DNA of 64,000 bases from Andrena cerasifolii (GCF_050908995.1 NC_135124.1:3658001-3722000); one strand, 5' to 3'. Counted from the first letter of the stretch, positions 11,645-22,929 are shown. Notes: generated from the sequence alone by a model not told the origin. Translations and numbers: made by a program.

Positions 11645-12046
11645 AGGCCGCCACATACTACGCTCCTTTTCCCCGTTCGAATTACTTCTGCGATCAAATG
11701 TTGTAATGCAAGGCGGAACACAGTTGAGCCCATTGCGCTACGGTTTACATACATCTAGTCAGCAGTTTTGAAAAGACAATAACCTTAAACCCGTCATTTT
11801 CGCTATAAAAACACTGTTTGCAAGACTGCTGGTGACCTACACGATCCGTTTTCTTTAGCGGCAAACCGGAGCACACACACGCGCGCAAATCAACCCCGCG
11901 AAGATTGTGTTCATGCTAGACAATATACAGGACACACATACTAATTGTAAGTCGGTCGATTTGTGGACACACGCGTCCCGCCTTGCATTGCAACGTTTGA
12001 CTGTATATTTACATCGAACGGCAAGACGGAACGTGTGTGGCGGCCT
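11645..12046. mobile_element. PIF/Harbinger-type MITE (TAA flanks)
   Basis: Inverted arms of about 80 bp begin AGGCCGCCACAYAC and contain GTAATGCAAGGCGG / CCGCCTTGCATTGC. TAA flanks both sides (11642-11644 and 12047-12049), a 3-bp TWA duplication as expected for PIF/Harbinger. The arms have diverged (about one difference in five by eye), so the insertion is old. The interior, with ORF-sized frames on both strands, looks non-coding. Confidence 0.7.
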
Positions 12047-12049
12047 TAA

Positions 12050-12522
12050 CGCGCGCGAGCTGCGAGGTGAACATTTACAGAGATTGATCGTCGATCATTC
12101 TCCGATGTGCATCACCCAGGATCATCAGCGGAAATGATCGCATTCAAGGCGACAGTTAACTGTTAGATGGATTGGAAATCACCTTCCAGTAGACATCGAT
12201 GAATCGAATAAATAACACTGCCTCTATAATCGATTCAGTTATAAGTAGCACTGAAAATATAGACTGTTGTGGTAAATGAATTATATAGGTGCAGAATAAA
12301 ATGTTACAGTTTAATTAATCTCCACAAATAATAGAGAAATAGAAATTTCGTGTTTTAGGGATTATTTAGTTTTGAAGAGGATATCTTGTCATTCAATGTT
12401 TTTGTCTTAGGTGAGTGAAGGTAGATCATGGGATCATATTGAGTTTTTTAACTGGCCACATATGTTTTCAAACACCCACGTTTCAAAGTCATTTCTCGAT
12501 TGATCATACACAATGAAGATTA
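12050..12522. other. Unassigned interval
   Basis: AT-rich DNA between two DNA transposons. No supported feature. Confidence 0.4.
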
Positions 12523-12530
12523 CACAAGTA

Positions 12531-13199
12531 TAAAGTGACCAGACGTTGTTATGAAGGAGTTAGGTGAATATAAAAGATCACTAATATGTTCACTAACTTC
12601 AATCGTTAATATATATTTAATATAATGTTCGGACACAATAATATTCGGAATATGCGCGGTAACCTCGGTAACCGTTTACATGAAGAAGTCAGGAGTGTTT
12701 CGGCGTTGAGACTAATACCAGGACTGCCCTAGGTCAAGGGAGACAAGCTTATATACTGTCGAGATAGGTAGGTACGTAAGGGCGAGCCTGCCCTTTGGAC
12801 ATGACTCAAAGTGACGAATCCTGCGTGGTGATGCGGCAGTTTGGGATGACGCGTTGTTGTTGAGAATACACTCATTGTGTATTCTTACTCATTACAACGT
12901 CCCGCATTTGAGCCCTTTGTCCCGCACTGAAAAGTGTCCCGCAAAGTGTCCCGGATTGGACATGTAACCTTTTACATTTTCGCATTGGCATAAAGTTACT
13001 GTTTCCTCTACTTTTTGTTGTGAAAAAAAAATATATTTTTAATTTCGTTTCAATGTATCATCTTATAATCACAAGTATGTATTTTTAAATATATTGTAAA
13101 TGCTTTAATAAACTACGGAAAAGATCTCACGCATCTGTTAACCTTTTTTTTGCTTGCTTGTTTGTCCCGCATTGGAACAGAAAATATCTGGTCACTTTA
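12531..13199. mobile_element. hAT-type element with 8-bp target duplication
   Basis: The tips are TAAAGTGACCAGA at 12531 and TCTGGTCACTTTA at 13199. The octamer CACAAGTA flanks both (12523-12530, 13200-13207). Near the right side several GTCCCGCATTGG / GTCCCGCACTGA repeats occur (12900-13180), a sub-terminal pattern familiar from hAT elements. A small perfect hairpin GAATACACTC/ATTGTGTATTC lies near 12861-12885. No transposase frame is seen. Confidence 0.92.
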
Positions 13200-13207
13200 C
13201 ACAAGTA

Positions 13208-13848
13208 GGGTAATAGAGAAATAGTCTGTAACATATGAGAAAAGGTTTGCTCCTTAACCCTCTTCGTGAATTGTATCTACATCAGGAAAGATGGACAACT
13301 AGAAACGCCCACTATAAAGGCCAGGTTACTATTTGAATAAAACTTATTATATTATGTAACGACAATTTTAGAAACATGCACATTGGTAGTAATTCCATTT
13401 AAGGTTCTTGTATTATTACACCTTTATCTCTTTAGAGGAGACAGGCATCTCTCTTTCCTTATTGTAATACGAAAAGTCTCTCCACAATAAAAACATATCT
13501 CAACTTTAATAAAAAAAAAGCAGTACTCTGATATTACAAATACATTTTCCATGAATTGATTATACCAGTGTTAGTAAAATGCGCAGTACTAAACATAAAT
13601 AATTCCCCTTCAAATAATATCGAAGATTACATTTGTTCGTTTATGATGGACAGAAGTTCTTCCCTGACGACATTAAATTCTTCGCAGGACGAGAGTCAAC
13701 CGAACTCTTTCTTACAAATTTAGTCTCTTGAGTATCCTGTATGGGTGAGTCACAGTTTGCCCACACGTCTATTTTTATCTGATTGGATGATCTGACTCTT
13801 TCGGAGAGAGGACCGCATTGTAGCGAATGTCCGATATTTAACTCCTCA
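13208..13848. other. Unassigned interval
   Basis: AT-rich DNA. The 140-residue minus-strand frame that starts inside the next element (14063-13641) crosses the transposon boundary and is not credible as a gene. Confidence 0.4.
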
Positions 13849-13974
13849 GGCTGGGGGCACACGAGCGTTTTTTTTACGTCCGTCGCGACGGACGTCAATT
13901 GTGACGGACGGGCGTGTACACCATACACGAGCGTTGCTTCTTTTGCGTGAGTTCGCAAAGGAAGTACAACCGAT

Positions 13975-14208
13975 ATGGACGCGTGTAACATTGTAACATT
14001 TTCATACATGACGTATTTATATTTGAAAGGTAGGCGAAAGCGAAAATTTTGGGAGCATCCCATAAATGGGGAACGATATAGATATGGGCATTATTTTACG
14101 TTGTGCAAACAACTACGTAAAGACCCTGAAAAGTATATTAATATTAATATCCATTTCGACAATTACACGCTCTCACGCAACGGACGTCTGAGGGTACGTT
14201 CGTGTTAG
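13975..14208 (+). pseudogene. PIF/Harbinger transposase N-terminal fragment
   Basis: Residues 21-58 (RKRKFWEHPINGERYRYGHY, then LCKQLRKDPEKY) match the conserved N-terminal region of PIF/Harbinger nucleases, where a W-x-HP motif is followed by a G-x-[YF]-x-x-L-x-x-[EQ]LR-x-D-x-x-[KR][FY] pattern. The DDE catalytic domain is absent; the frame ends at the hAT insertion point. The preserved start and the location between matching inverted repeats argue that this is the element's own remnant. Confidence 0.75.
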
Positions 14209-14855
14209 AGACCACGGTATGGTACGTGTAGTAAAAAGACACGTGTACACGGGTACACGTGTATTACATATATCCGTGCCTCGATCCGTGTAGCTTTTAG
14301 TACACGGGTACCCGTGCACTATTTCACGTGTATTTAAATACACGTGTATCAACGTATTTGTGTATTTTGATCAGAATTGGGCATTAACTACGGGAGAATG
14401 GGCAATGGCGGTCACTTAAGCAATAAGTGTAATAAAACCGAGTGATGTTTTTCAATTTTAATGCCTTAATTTTTTGTATCAAAATAGGTAATCGATTAAA
14501 TAAATCTTGTTAATTTTATAATTGTGTTATTAGTTACAATCTGAAAATTTGTAAAACCATACTTTCCGCATATTATTCTAGTAAATATATTTAAATACAT
14601 TAATTCTTTTATGAATTTCGCAATCCCCCAGAGTTCTGGGATATCTATAGATATTAAAAATCAGACGAATCAAAATACGGATACGTTAATATACGTGTAT
14701 TTATAAATACACGAGTATCTAAATTCACGTGTATTTAAATACACGTGAAATAGTGCACGGGTACCCGTGTACTAAAAGATACACGGATTCAGGGGCAGAT
14801 ACGTTTAATACACGTGTACACGTGTATTTAAATACACGTGAAATAGGGATCTCTA
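14206..14855. mobile_element. hAT-type element nested in Harbinger, rich in CACGTG
   Basis: Tips TAGAGACC (14206) and GGATCTCTA (14855) are flanked by the 8-bp duplication GTTCGTGT (14198-14205, 14856-14863), which lies within Harbinger sequence. Both arms are built from ACACGTGTA-like palindromes and TTTAAATACACG segments. I count nine CACGTG hexamers. The centre (about 14360-14680) is AT-rich and unique. No transposase is visible. Confidence 0.92.
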
Positions 14856-15015
14856 GTTCGTGTGCCGTGCTATACTCCCGAGTATATAATTCGGAACGTG
14901 CGTCGACGTTTTGTAACGTCCGTTCTAGCATAAATACGTCGATGAAAAATCAACGCAGCGTCGTGACGTCCGTCGCGACGGACGTAAAAAAAACGCTCGT
15001 GTGCCCCCAGCCTTA

Positions 15016-16501
15016 TAGAATCATCGGATTTCGGAATATCTAAACGATCACTGTTTCGGCAAGCGAAGTCGTATCTACCGGAGAAAGTGTACCAGGCCTG
15101 GTAAACGGGTTTCATGTGATGTAAACTTTCTTCGCTGATTATGAAGTATGATTAAATATAATCTGTCTAGAGATTGAAGACAAACATTATTTATCGCGAT
15201 GCAGTATAGATAAATAAAGCTAGGAAAAGAACGTTGCTCTAGCTCGCAAAGGAAATATCAAACACAAGCATCAGCAACCGTTGTTAGTACGCTTGCGCGG
15301 TGCTCCTTGTTGCTTCACTCGCGCTGAACATGGTTCCTTAATGATGCGAAGCCGCTGATACGGGGCGAAACATTGCGTAGAAAGTGTCTGGGAAACTGCG
15401 AATACGCATGCCGACGAATTGACGTAATTCTCATGCTTTCCCTCGAGTCATCATACTTTTCGAGTAAGGAGAATCGCAATAGGGCATAACTTCTTACTAG
15501 GGTTGACAAAACCGATGTGCGTCTCGAGATTTCTTAAACTGTATTCAGGTTTTTCTGTTACTTCATCATCTTCCGTCTGAGTTTCCTGGAGTTCGTTGTT
15601 TTAATTTCCAATATGTTACGTATCTTTTTATATTTATTGTTAATTAGTTTCTATTGGGTTGAGGGGAAAGTTTTTGCGTTTTCCTTCTGTTAGATGTCAG
15701 TACATTACTCTTAGAGTGTTTCAGGAATACATATTTAACAGACATTAAATTTCATCGCGAGTTCTGTCAATTATAAATTTAAACATTATTATGTGTTTAT
15801 AAATGGAGCGTAGTTGCACTTTTAATATCCTATACTTTTAGTTAGGCGTATTAAGCAAACATTAATAAGTACAATTGTTATTAAAAGTATGCGGTCATTT
15901 ACTGGGCTTCTACACGTTTTGCATTTTATATATTTTTTTTCTTTAAATTACGATAAAAATAAGTAATTATTTTTATAGAAATTTCAAGAAAAATAAATTT
16001 AAATGCAATTTCAACAGTTGTTTTGTTGTTATATATAAATATATTCAAGTATTAATCTCAAAGGTGCATAGACTCAACAATTCGGTCATTCACTGGTTGG
16101 TTTACCCTATCTAAAATATTTTTTAAATCGCAGGAGATTGAATACCTAGAAGTTAGCAAAGTCGCCAGCTTGGAAATTTAATTTCTTTACAATGCGTGTT
16201 ACAACAGTATTTCGATTGATAATTTTACCACCAACGCATTGCAACGTCCCGTGAGCTCTCGTTTGGTGTGACGAAACGAGAAATTCGTCGCGTCACGTTT
16301 CGCAAAGGGGTTTACGAAATACTAAGGAGCCCGTGAATATAAACGCTGCCAGTCGGATCCAGAGTAAACGACTTATCTCGGGTAGTGACAGGGACGAGTT
16401 TCATTAATGGCATTCGTGTTTCGTTGCAATCGTGAATATTATTTTATTCCTGTAATTATACCGGGAATCTGTGATGTTTTTCACAACTTCGAAATGCAAG
16501 T
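15016..16501. other. Unassigned interval
   Basis: AT-rich DNA with short frames only. Around 16230-16310 there is a somewhat GC-richer patch with CGAAACGAG / CTCGTTTCG-like inverted pieces, too weak to call. Confidence 0.4.
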
Positions 16502-16511
16502 TTGTTTCTCA

Positions 16512-16738
16512 GCGGCCGTAGCCGTGACGAATACACCGGTTCTCGTTAGATCACCGAAGTTAAGCATCACGGGCGGTGTACTGGGGAAAGATGGGTGACC
16601 GATCACCTTTCCTCCCGGTGCGCTGCTGCTGCTGGGACCCGAAGGAGAGAGGAGGGAAAAATGGAAAATGAGACGACTAATGTTCGTTGGGCAATGTAAT
16701 ATATCCTCTGCAAAAACATAAGAAAAACAAAAAAAATG
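16512..16738 (+). mobile_element. 5S rRNA-derived SINE (SINE3-type), best preserved copy
   Basis: The head begins GCGGCCGTAGCCGTGACG and carries ACACCGGTTCTCG, AGATCACCGAAGTTAAGC and GGGGAAAGATGGGTGACC, a clear 5S rRNA-like series. The tRNA-unrelated body (GCGCTGCTGCTGCTGGGACC, GGAGAGAGGAGGG) and an A-rich tail follow. Target duplication TTGTTTCTCA flanks it (16502-16511, 16739-16748). Known SINE3 elements use an internal 5S promoter and a non-LTR partner in trans; the partner here is unknown. Confidence 0.9.
16557..16600 (+). promoter_or_regulatory. 5S-type internal RNA polymerase III control region
   Basis: AAGTTAAGCATC (box A position) and AAAGATGGGTGACC (box C position) are present with near-canonical 5S spacing, so this SINE could still bind the 5S transcription factors. 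The tandem copies at 6749-7260 have damaged boxes. Function is inferred from 5S similarity only. Confidence 0.5.
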
Positions 16739-16788
16739 TTGTTTCTCATGACAATCGCAGAACTGGAATTCATTTACTGCTTCGCACT

Positions 16789-16951
16789 TTAACCTTTAGA
16801 GGGCCGGGCTGGGCTGGCCACTATAATATAGTGGCCACGTAAAAGTTTGGATACTTTGCCGAAGATGTTGGTGGTATATATGCATAAATTTTAAGTAAAT
16901 AAAATTTACAATTTCAATGAAAAAATCCAGGCCAGGCCCTTTAAAGGTTAA
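16789..16951. mobile_element. Tiny TTAA-flanked palindromic MITE
   Basis: TTAACCTTTAGAGGGCCGGG at the left mirrors GGCCCTTTAAAGGTTAA at the right. TTAA occurs at 16789-16792 and 16948-16951. A second palindrome, GGCCACTATAATATAGTGGCC, lies just inside. Related copies occur at 43998-44106 and, broken, near 63010-63090. At 163 bp it is non-coding. Confidence 0.75.
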
Positions 16952-17664
16952 GGGGGATTCTCGTATAATAGCTCCAAAAGTAAACTGATATTTACGATTT
17001 TTTTTTACAAGACTATTGTTAATATTGGTTTAGAGTCTTTTGGTATATAAGAAGGCATCTTTAAACTTGCAGAAAATATTCTTTTATGTGGGCCCTTCTT
17101 ATTATTTATTAATTATTGTGGAGTCTTGTTAACCTCTTCGACAATGTAACTCCTGTTGGTGGGACGAGTAGCACCTGTCACAGTCATCTGATTGCAAAAA
17201 GAAAAAAAAATTTAAAGTTAGATAGTTTACGCAGGGATTGACCCAATTTAAAAAAAAAATTAAAAATTAAAAAATTTAAAGCATTTGAAAGAAAACTTAA
17301 CTTTTTTCCTTAGAATTTTTTCATATAATTCTTTACATCGATGAGAAAACGTATTATTATTATAAACTAAAAGTTTTAGATCCATTTCCAGCGTAATTTA
17401 TTTAACTTTAAGAATTCGTTTTCTTTTTGCAATCAGATGACTGTGACAGGTGCTACACGTTGCGCCAACATCTTGAAAGAGGTTAACACTATTCCACAAT
17501 AATTAATAAATAATAAGAAGGATCGACATAAAAAGAAATTTCTGCATTTTAAAGATGCCTCCTTAAATCCCAAAAGAATTCACTGCAATATTAACAATAG
17601 ATTTAAAAAAAAATCATAAACATCCCTTCCTTTTGGGGGCTGTTACACGAGAATCCCCCCTTAA
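16948..17664. mobile_element. TTAA-flanked foldback MITE, second family
   Basis: It begins TTAAGGGGGATTCTCGT at 16948 and ends ACGAGAATCCCCCCTTAA at 17664. Inverted arms of about 250 bp can be followed through CAGATGACTGTGACAGGTGC / GCACCTGTCACAGTCATCTG. Its left TTAA is shared with the preceding mini-element, so one inserted at the border of the other. No coding frame is seen. Confidence 0.87.
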
Positions 17665-18485
17665 ATCACTAATTAAATTGATCATTAGACACACGAGTCG
17701 AGATCGAAATTGATTCCACTTCACTTTAAAAACCGCCAAAGCTTGAATAAAGTAATAAACGATCTTTTTCCAAACATTCCATAAGAATATCTGTGACTAA
17801 TAATAAGTTGAAGTAGCTAAAATAAAAAATTCACAACGCGTGAGATAATTGTATAAATTGGACATTTAATATCCGTGAGATAAATATTAGATTTAATATC
17901 AAAGAGAATAATAACGCTTCAAACTAACAATTGATATGAATGAGCTATAATTGCACAAGCAGGGGGAACTATGTTCATATAAGCGGGGACGGTGCATTCC
18001 TGTCGTGAATGGCTGAAAATAATTGTACCTCGACGAGGTGTGAATGCGATCCGCGAAGACGATTACGCGAAATTATTCCAAATAGTTGCATTCTACGTCG
18101 ATGGGTTTACGTATTCTCGCAGGCATGCGTTTCGAAAGTGCAAGTGCACGCTCCTCGAGGATGCACCTCACGTTGCTACGCCCCTGCCACTGACATTTCC
18201 CGCTGCTACACACTCGGATGCAAAACGCTGTAGCAACGGCCTCTGACTCACTGAAATCTCTATACGCACGAATCACCAGCCATCTGAAAATTCCTACATT
18301 CGAAGTGCGTCTTTGTCATTCTTCTCCGTAATTTTCATATAACATATCTGACTTCAGGTTGCGCTGCAACAATAATTTTTTCTAGAAAGTGGGCACATTA
18401 CAACACTTTTCCACAATGATAGAAAACCACAGTGCGCAACCTATAAGGGTTGATTTGCTGTTCAATTACTTAATTTACGAAAAGA
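17665..18485. other. Unassigned interval with a GC-richer block
   Basis: AT-rich sequence, except about 18000-18240, which is GC-richer and keeps three overlapping frames open (17992-18246, 18009-18233, and 18276-18073 on the minus strand). None resembles a protein I know. It could be an exon or a regulatory block. Confidence 0.3.
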
Positions 18486-18729
18486 TACCGCGAACAGGGG
18501 TGACTTTGCCCGCGCCGGGGTGACGTTGCCCACTTTTCGGAGAAACTTTATTTTATTTTATTGCGAGGTAATTGGAGCATATGGTGCTTTGTAATCGATA
18601 GCAATAATTTCTCTAAAGTCAAACGAAAAAAAAACAATGGCCAATTTAATCGTATGGTAATTTTTCAGTCAGGGTAAAAAAAAGGGGGCGAAGTCACCCC
18701 GGCGGGCAAAGTCACCCCAGTTTACGGTA
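18486..18729. mobile_element. TA-flanked TIR element (Tc1/mariner-like MITE)
   Basis: TACCG-GGGGTGACTTTGCCC ends are inverted at 18486 and 18729, with TA at both tips. The terminal repeat holds two tandem GGGGTGACNTTGCCC blocks per end. The interior is AT-rich. The style resembles the GGGG-rich ends of 25480-26441. Confidence 0.85.
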
Positions 18730-20479
18730 GTCTTGAAAATTTATGACTTTCTCTACCACAATGGCCATCGTCGTCGTCCTAATTCTCTTTTCAACGCGCG
18801 ACGGTACAGTTGAGAAACGGTCGACGTTAATGTGCGAAGCATAAGGGAACGAATCTGTTACGCTACATTTTGCTTCTCCCTCGAATCATCAAACATTCCG
18901 AGCTGAACGTTTGACGACCATTGATATTTCCCTGGCATTCGGCCGCTCTCCTGTGCATCGCTAAACGGCGAATTCTCACTTAGGAATTCGTCGCGAATGC
19001 CAAGTGGTGGTTGTTACAAACTCGGCCTCGTGGGCGAGGCAGGCACGAGTACTCGAGATAATTTGATCTTTTCCCTGAGATCCAAATACTTCGAACACCG
19101 AGCATTCCGAGCGGGAGAAGGCAGGCAAATTGTTACGCGTACGGGGAATTGTTATTTCATTCAAAGTGAATCTTAAATTGTATTGCACGAGTAACGTAAT
19201 CCATAATCCATTGCAACGAAGATGAACGAAACAGGTTGCGCGTGTTACTTTAGGGGAGAGAAAATTAAAGATTGTTGAGAAAAAGCTAGAGCGATCTTTT
19301 TTATTTGTTGCCATAATTTCTTCGTGAAAGAACAGTGAATAAGTATTAAATGAATTCGCTGTGTAAATAGTCCTTGTAGAAAACACTGTAAGTACTAAAA
19401 TTAAAAAAATATTTATCGGAAAATGTTCCACGTGCCAATGGTAATACTGTTGTATAGAATTTTAATGCAATTGCTCTTTGCAAATAAGTTACCAATAGTG
19501 CCAAAAGATGGTGCCGCTAGTGCGCCCAACGCCACTTATAGGTGGACAAGATTAGGTTGGGCGAGTAAGAGTAATTTGATACGCGTATTTGATATATGCA
19601 GATATACATTTATTGACTCGTTTAGAGTGTACAGACAAGATTCATCTCAAGATCGGTGATCAGACGGCAAGTATACATAAACGTAGAAAAAAGTACTGTA
19701 AGAAAGGACACGTTACACAAGAAAATGTAGTGATACGCTTGACGCGCCATCTGACGACTTATTTTAGAGACGCGGGAGAGACATTACTTTGACTTCCCAA
19801 CAGATTGGCACGTACAGTGCTTGCAAATTTAAATGAACGGCATATTCAGTTTTCTCTAGAATTACTAGGTGGCACATACGGAGTTTTCTACAAATACAAT
19901 TCTTCTTTTCATGAATTTGGATTATATTAATGCAAAACAGAAAATTTTGTGATGCATTTGGATTATTGTATACTTAAGCATATTTAGCAATGAAAACAGA
20001 ACAAATTTCGTAAATAATTTAGAGTCGGGGAAGATTTTTCTCTCTCCTGAAAAATTTGATTTGTTGGCACTTGTAGGTGCAGTGGAAGTGCACTGTTCCC
20101 CATACGGACTCTTCAATTACACTTCTAAATTCTGTGATAAATCTGGGTTTGGAATGCAATATCATGCTTAGAGTTTCTAACAATAAGATTGTTATGTTAA
20201 AGTTCGGTGGCTTTCTGTCGCACTCTTCATGAAACGATATATGTAACGCGAACGATATAAACAAAAGGCTCAGAGGAAAATCCCGCACTGACCTCACATA
20301 CTTAAACAGCTCCGTGGTGTTATCGTACAATCGCCACTGCACCAGGCACGCATCGGGGCTTAGGTACTTAACTTCTTACAGAATATAAAATTGGACTCGA
20401 ATAATTTGGATTTCAATGCCATCTTTGTTCCGTTTTATTTCTATTCATTCCGGGTTATTGTGTGATTCTAGGAGTCTGG
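18730..20479. other. Unassigned interval
   Basis: About 1.75 kb without repeats I can support. A 151-residue minus-strand frame (19431-18976) starts with a hydrophobic stretch resembling a signal peptide, and a 107-residue frame lies at 20342-20019. Neither has recognisable domains or splice context. Confidence 0.35.
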
Positions 20480-21499
20480 TAGGGTAATTGTGGGACAGTT
20501 GCCGCACCTTAAGCAAAATTGTCACCGTGTCTAAATTTTGCAATGAAAATTTGTTCCAAGGATACATATTACTAGTTGAACATCTTGCCCTACTACTAGC
20601 ATTAAAGGAAATCAAAATTTTAATATTTGTCACCCTTAAAAAATTGAAACTAAAAGCTTCCGTTTTTTAGGAGAGACGCCGCACGTGCGGGAGTGGTGCC
20701 GCATTTCGAAAAATGTTTAACTTTCTATTTAAACTTTTTAATTTGAACTTTTTATTTAAAAAAAAAAAGTAAAAGCAAAGTAAAATGAAACATCTTTTTA
20801 ATTTATACAGTTATAAAATACAATAAAATTGGAAAAATAAATAGGTGCAGATATTATTTCTGCTTTTCTAAATTTAATTGTCTCTTCTTCTTCCTTCCGC
20901 ATTCATAACACATAGAATAAAAATAAAATGTGAAAAAGAGTAAAAAGCCCAGAAATATGTTTGAATTATCAGATTTATCATTAAAAAATAAATAATTTTC
21001 CTTGAGATATCGCGGTATCTATTTTGAGACACTTTTTTGTATTTTTAACATTAAAAGCATCATTTAGTTGACTTAGGTACCTTCCGATACAGTGCGCATA
21101 AAAGTGCGGCATCTATCCCAAATGCCCAGAAGAGACGTCGTATTTTCGTATTTCCAAGTGCTATGTCGAATATGGCCTATTCTGGCCGAGAAATATTCCA
21201 CAGAGTTCCTTTAACGTATTACAAAACTTATATCCCGAAAAACTATGAATTTTAAAATACTACGATAGCAAAAATAAACTCGACGTATAACTATTGAGGC
21301 AAAGTGCGGTAGGCTTACCTCGAAAAATAGCAAAATCTTTAAAAATAATAATGAAAACACGTTCTCGCCTATTAATCTAACCTAAACGAACAGCCTAAAG
21401 CAAATAAAATCGACAGTGTTATATTTTATTACCGATAACCCTGAAATACCGAAGGTGCGGCGTCTCTCCCAGTGCGGCATCTCTCCCGCAATTACCCTA
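20480..21499. mobile_element. TA-flanked TIR element, about 1 kb
   Basis: The left end TAGGGTAATTGTGGGACAG matches the inverse of the right end CTCTCCCGCAATTACCCTA, both tipped with TA. Sub-terminal TGCCGCAC and AGACGCCGCAC motifs recur in both arms. The interior is AT-rich and lacks an intact transposase. Tc1/mariner-like by TA only. Confidence 0.85.
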
Positions 21500-21888
21500 T
21501 GAACTAACCCTCCACAAAAACGATCACAAAAGTCACTCAATCAGATAAAACGCTCCATCCGCACAGATCGCTCAGCAAATTAAACGTGTAAGAACAAAAG
21601 TCAGTCGTCTCTTATTCTTTGATCAACTTTGAATTGTCATAAGATCACTTTTGCCAATTATAATGTTTCATTATCTTAATTTCAAATAGTTTATCGAGCA
21701 TGAATGATACTGGTGTAGTTTTTTCTTGCTCTTGAAAGGGTAAATAAATGTGTAGTGTAAAAGCCTGAAATTGCTACTGCAGTGCATTTCTCTAAAATAA
21801 TCGCTACGTAATATAATAATTTTTCAATTTTTTCAAATTCAAATCACACGCACAATTTTTAATGTACTACGTATATGAGAAGTTAAGG
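21500..21888. other. Unassigned interval
   Basis: AT-rich spacer between a TA element and the CTCGGCCGAG repeats. Nothing supported. Confidence 0.4.
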
Positions 21889-22179
21889 TAGGTTTACAGC
21901 TGACGAGTGACTCGTCCGAGTCATCGGTCTGCTACTCGGCCGAGTACTAGAATATGCGTTCAGGCTGGGCACTCGTCAGTGAAAACTAAGCATAAAGCTG
22001 GGTTTACAACCTGACGAGTGACTCGGCCGAGTCAGCGGTCTGCTACTCAGCCGAGTGAAAATCTTCCCCGCCGGATTACTCGGCCGAGTACTAGAATATG
22101 CGTTCAGACCGGGCGAGTGCTCGGCCCAATGGGCTCACTCGGCCGAGCACTTGTCGAGTGAAAACTAAGCATAAAGCCT
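21889..22179. repeat. Two direct copies of a CTCGGCCGAG-rich segment
   Basis: Two direct copies (about 21889-22000 and 22001-22179) share GTTTACA, CTGACGAGTGACTCG, GGTCTGCTACTC, TACTAGAATATGCGTTCAG and the ending GAAAACTAAGCATAAAGC. They contain several copies of the palindrome ACTCGGCCGAGT. They resemble the end of the Harbinger element that follows and are probably stacked terminal pieces of that family. Confidence 0.7.
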
Positions 22180-22180
22180 A

Positions 22181-22880
22181 GTTTACATTAGTCAAGTAAC
22201 TCGGCCTCGTGAACTGAGCCCAGTGCTCGGCCCAGTACTCGACTCGCCCTGGATTTTTGTGTAGGTATTTACACGATGCTAATTTCGTATGACAGTAGCA
22301 GAAATGACGAGTGCGAGTGCGGTTCAATGTCGTCGGCTTTTTCCACTGCGTAAAAACTGTTTGTTAAGTGTGTATAATGTTTTATTGAATGAGGTTCGTG
22401 ATCTTATTGAAGAAGAAAAAAGCAGAAGAAAACAGTTGTGGGTACGTGACTGGATAGGAAGGAGAAACCGATTAGGTGCCTCTACACTTCTTGAAAAGCT
22501 TGCAGCTGAGGACGTTGAGGAGTACAGATTGTGCTTAAGGATGTCTTCACACTAATTTACCACTCTTTTGGGTTTGGTTGGTGCAAAAATACAGAAACAG
22601 GACACACACGTGAGGGATGCAATTCCGCCACAATTAAAGTTGGAAGTTACTTTGAATTGTTGGTATTTTAGTCTTGTTTACATTAGTCAAGTAGCTCGGC
22701 CTAGTGACCTGAGCCCAATGCTCGGCCCAGCTACTATGCTGTCCGCTCTACCACTCGACTCGGCTAATACTCGCTCGTTTACTCGACTTTTTTACTCGAC
22801 CAACTGTTTACACTAGTCGAGTTAGATATGCTTTTTCACACTCGCCACTCTACTGTACCATTTACTTGACTAATGTAAAC
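22181..22880. mobile_element. PIF/Harbinger relic with TIRs
   Basis: GTTTACATTAGTCAAGTAA at 22181 is matched by the inverse TTACTTGACTAATGTAAAC ending at 22880. Between them lie a transposase N-terminal relic and sub-terminal CTCGGCC repeats. The flanks share only TA, so the target duplication is uncertain. The element is about 700 bp, so the catalytic part has been deleted. Confidence 0.78.
22289..22657 (+). pseudogene. PIF/Harbinger transposase fragment with one premature stop
   Basis: Residues 51-65 (WVRDWIGRRNRLGAS) and 74-86 (EDVEEYRLCLRMS) match the conserved N-terminal part of animal Harbinger nucleases (HARBI1-like). A TAA at about 22553 interrupts the frame. The same frame then continues with KIQKQDTHVRDAIPPQLKLE, which is the next conserved segment of the family, and is lost at the right arm. 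The DDE domain is missing. Confidence 0.85.
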
Positions 22881-22929
22881 TAAGACAGCTACAAATCTTA
22901 TTACATAATAAGATTTCTAGCTGTCTTAG
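22880..22929. repeat. Near-perfect 50-bp hairpin
   Basis: CTAAGACAGCTACAAATCTT is followed, after a few bases, by AAGATTTCTAGCTGTCTTAG. The stem is about 22 bp and starts on the terminal base of the Harbinger relic. It may be a micro-element or a scar of the neighbouring transposition. Confidence 0.7.

Larger units (their letters stand above)
13849..15012. mobile_element. PIF/Harbinger deletion derivative, split by a hAT
   Basis: The ends are GGCTGGGGGCACACGAGCG at 13849 and the exact inverse ending CCCCCAGCC at 15012. The inverted repeat continues through ACGTCCGTCGCGACGGACGT, itself palindromic. Flanks are TCA and TTA, a degraded 3-bp TWA-like site. Inside are a transposase N-terminal relic (13975-14208) and a later hAT insertion (14206-14855). 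Without the hAT it is about 506 bp. Confidence 0.88.

Noticed and set aside
13641..14063. 140-residue minus-strand frame
   Set aside because: It crosses the left boundary of the Harbinger element and is antisense to its transposase relic.
18976..19431. 151-residue minus-strand frame with hydrophobic N-terminus
   Set aside because: No recognisable family, and no splice or promoter support; AT-rich DNA often encodes such hydrophobic runs by chance.
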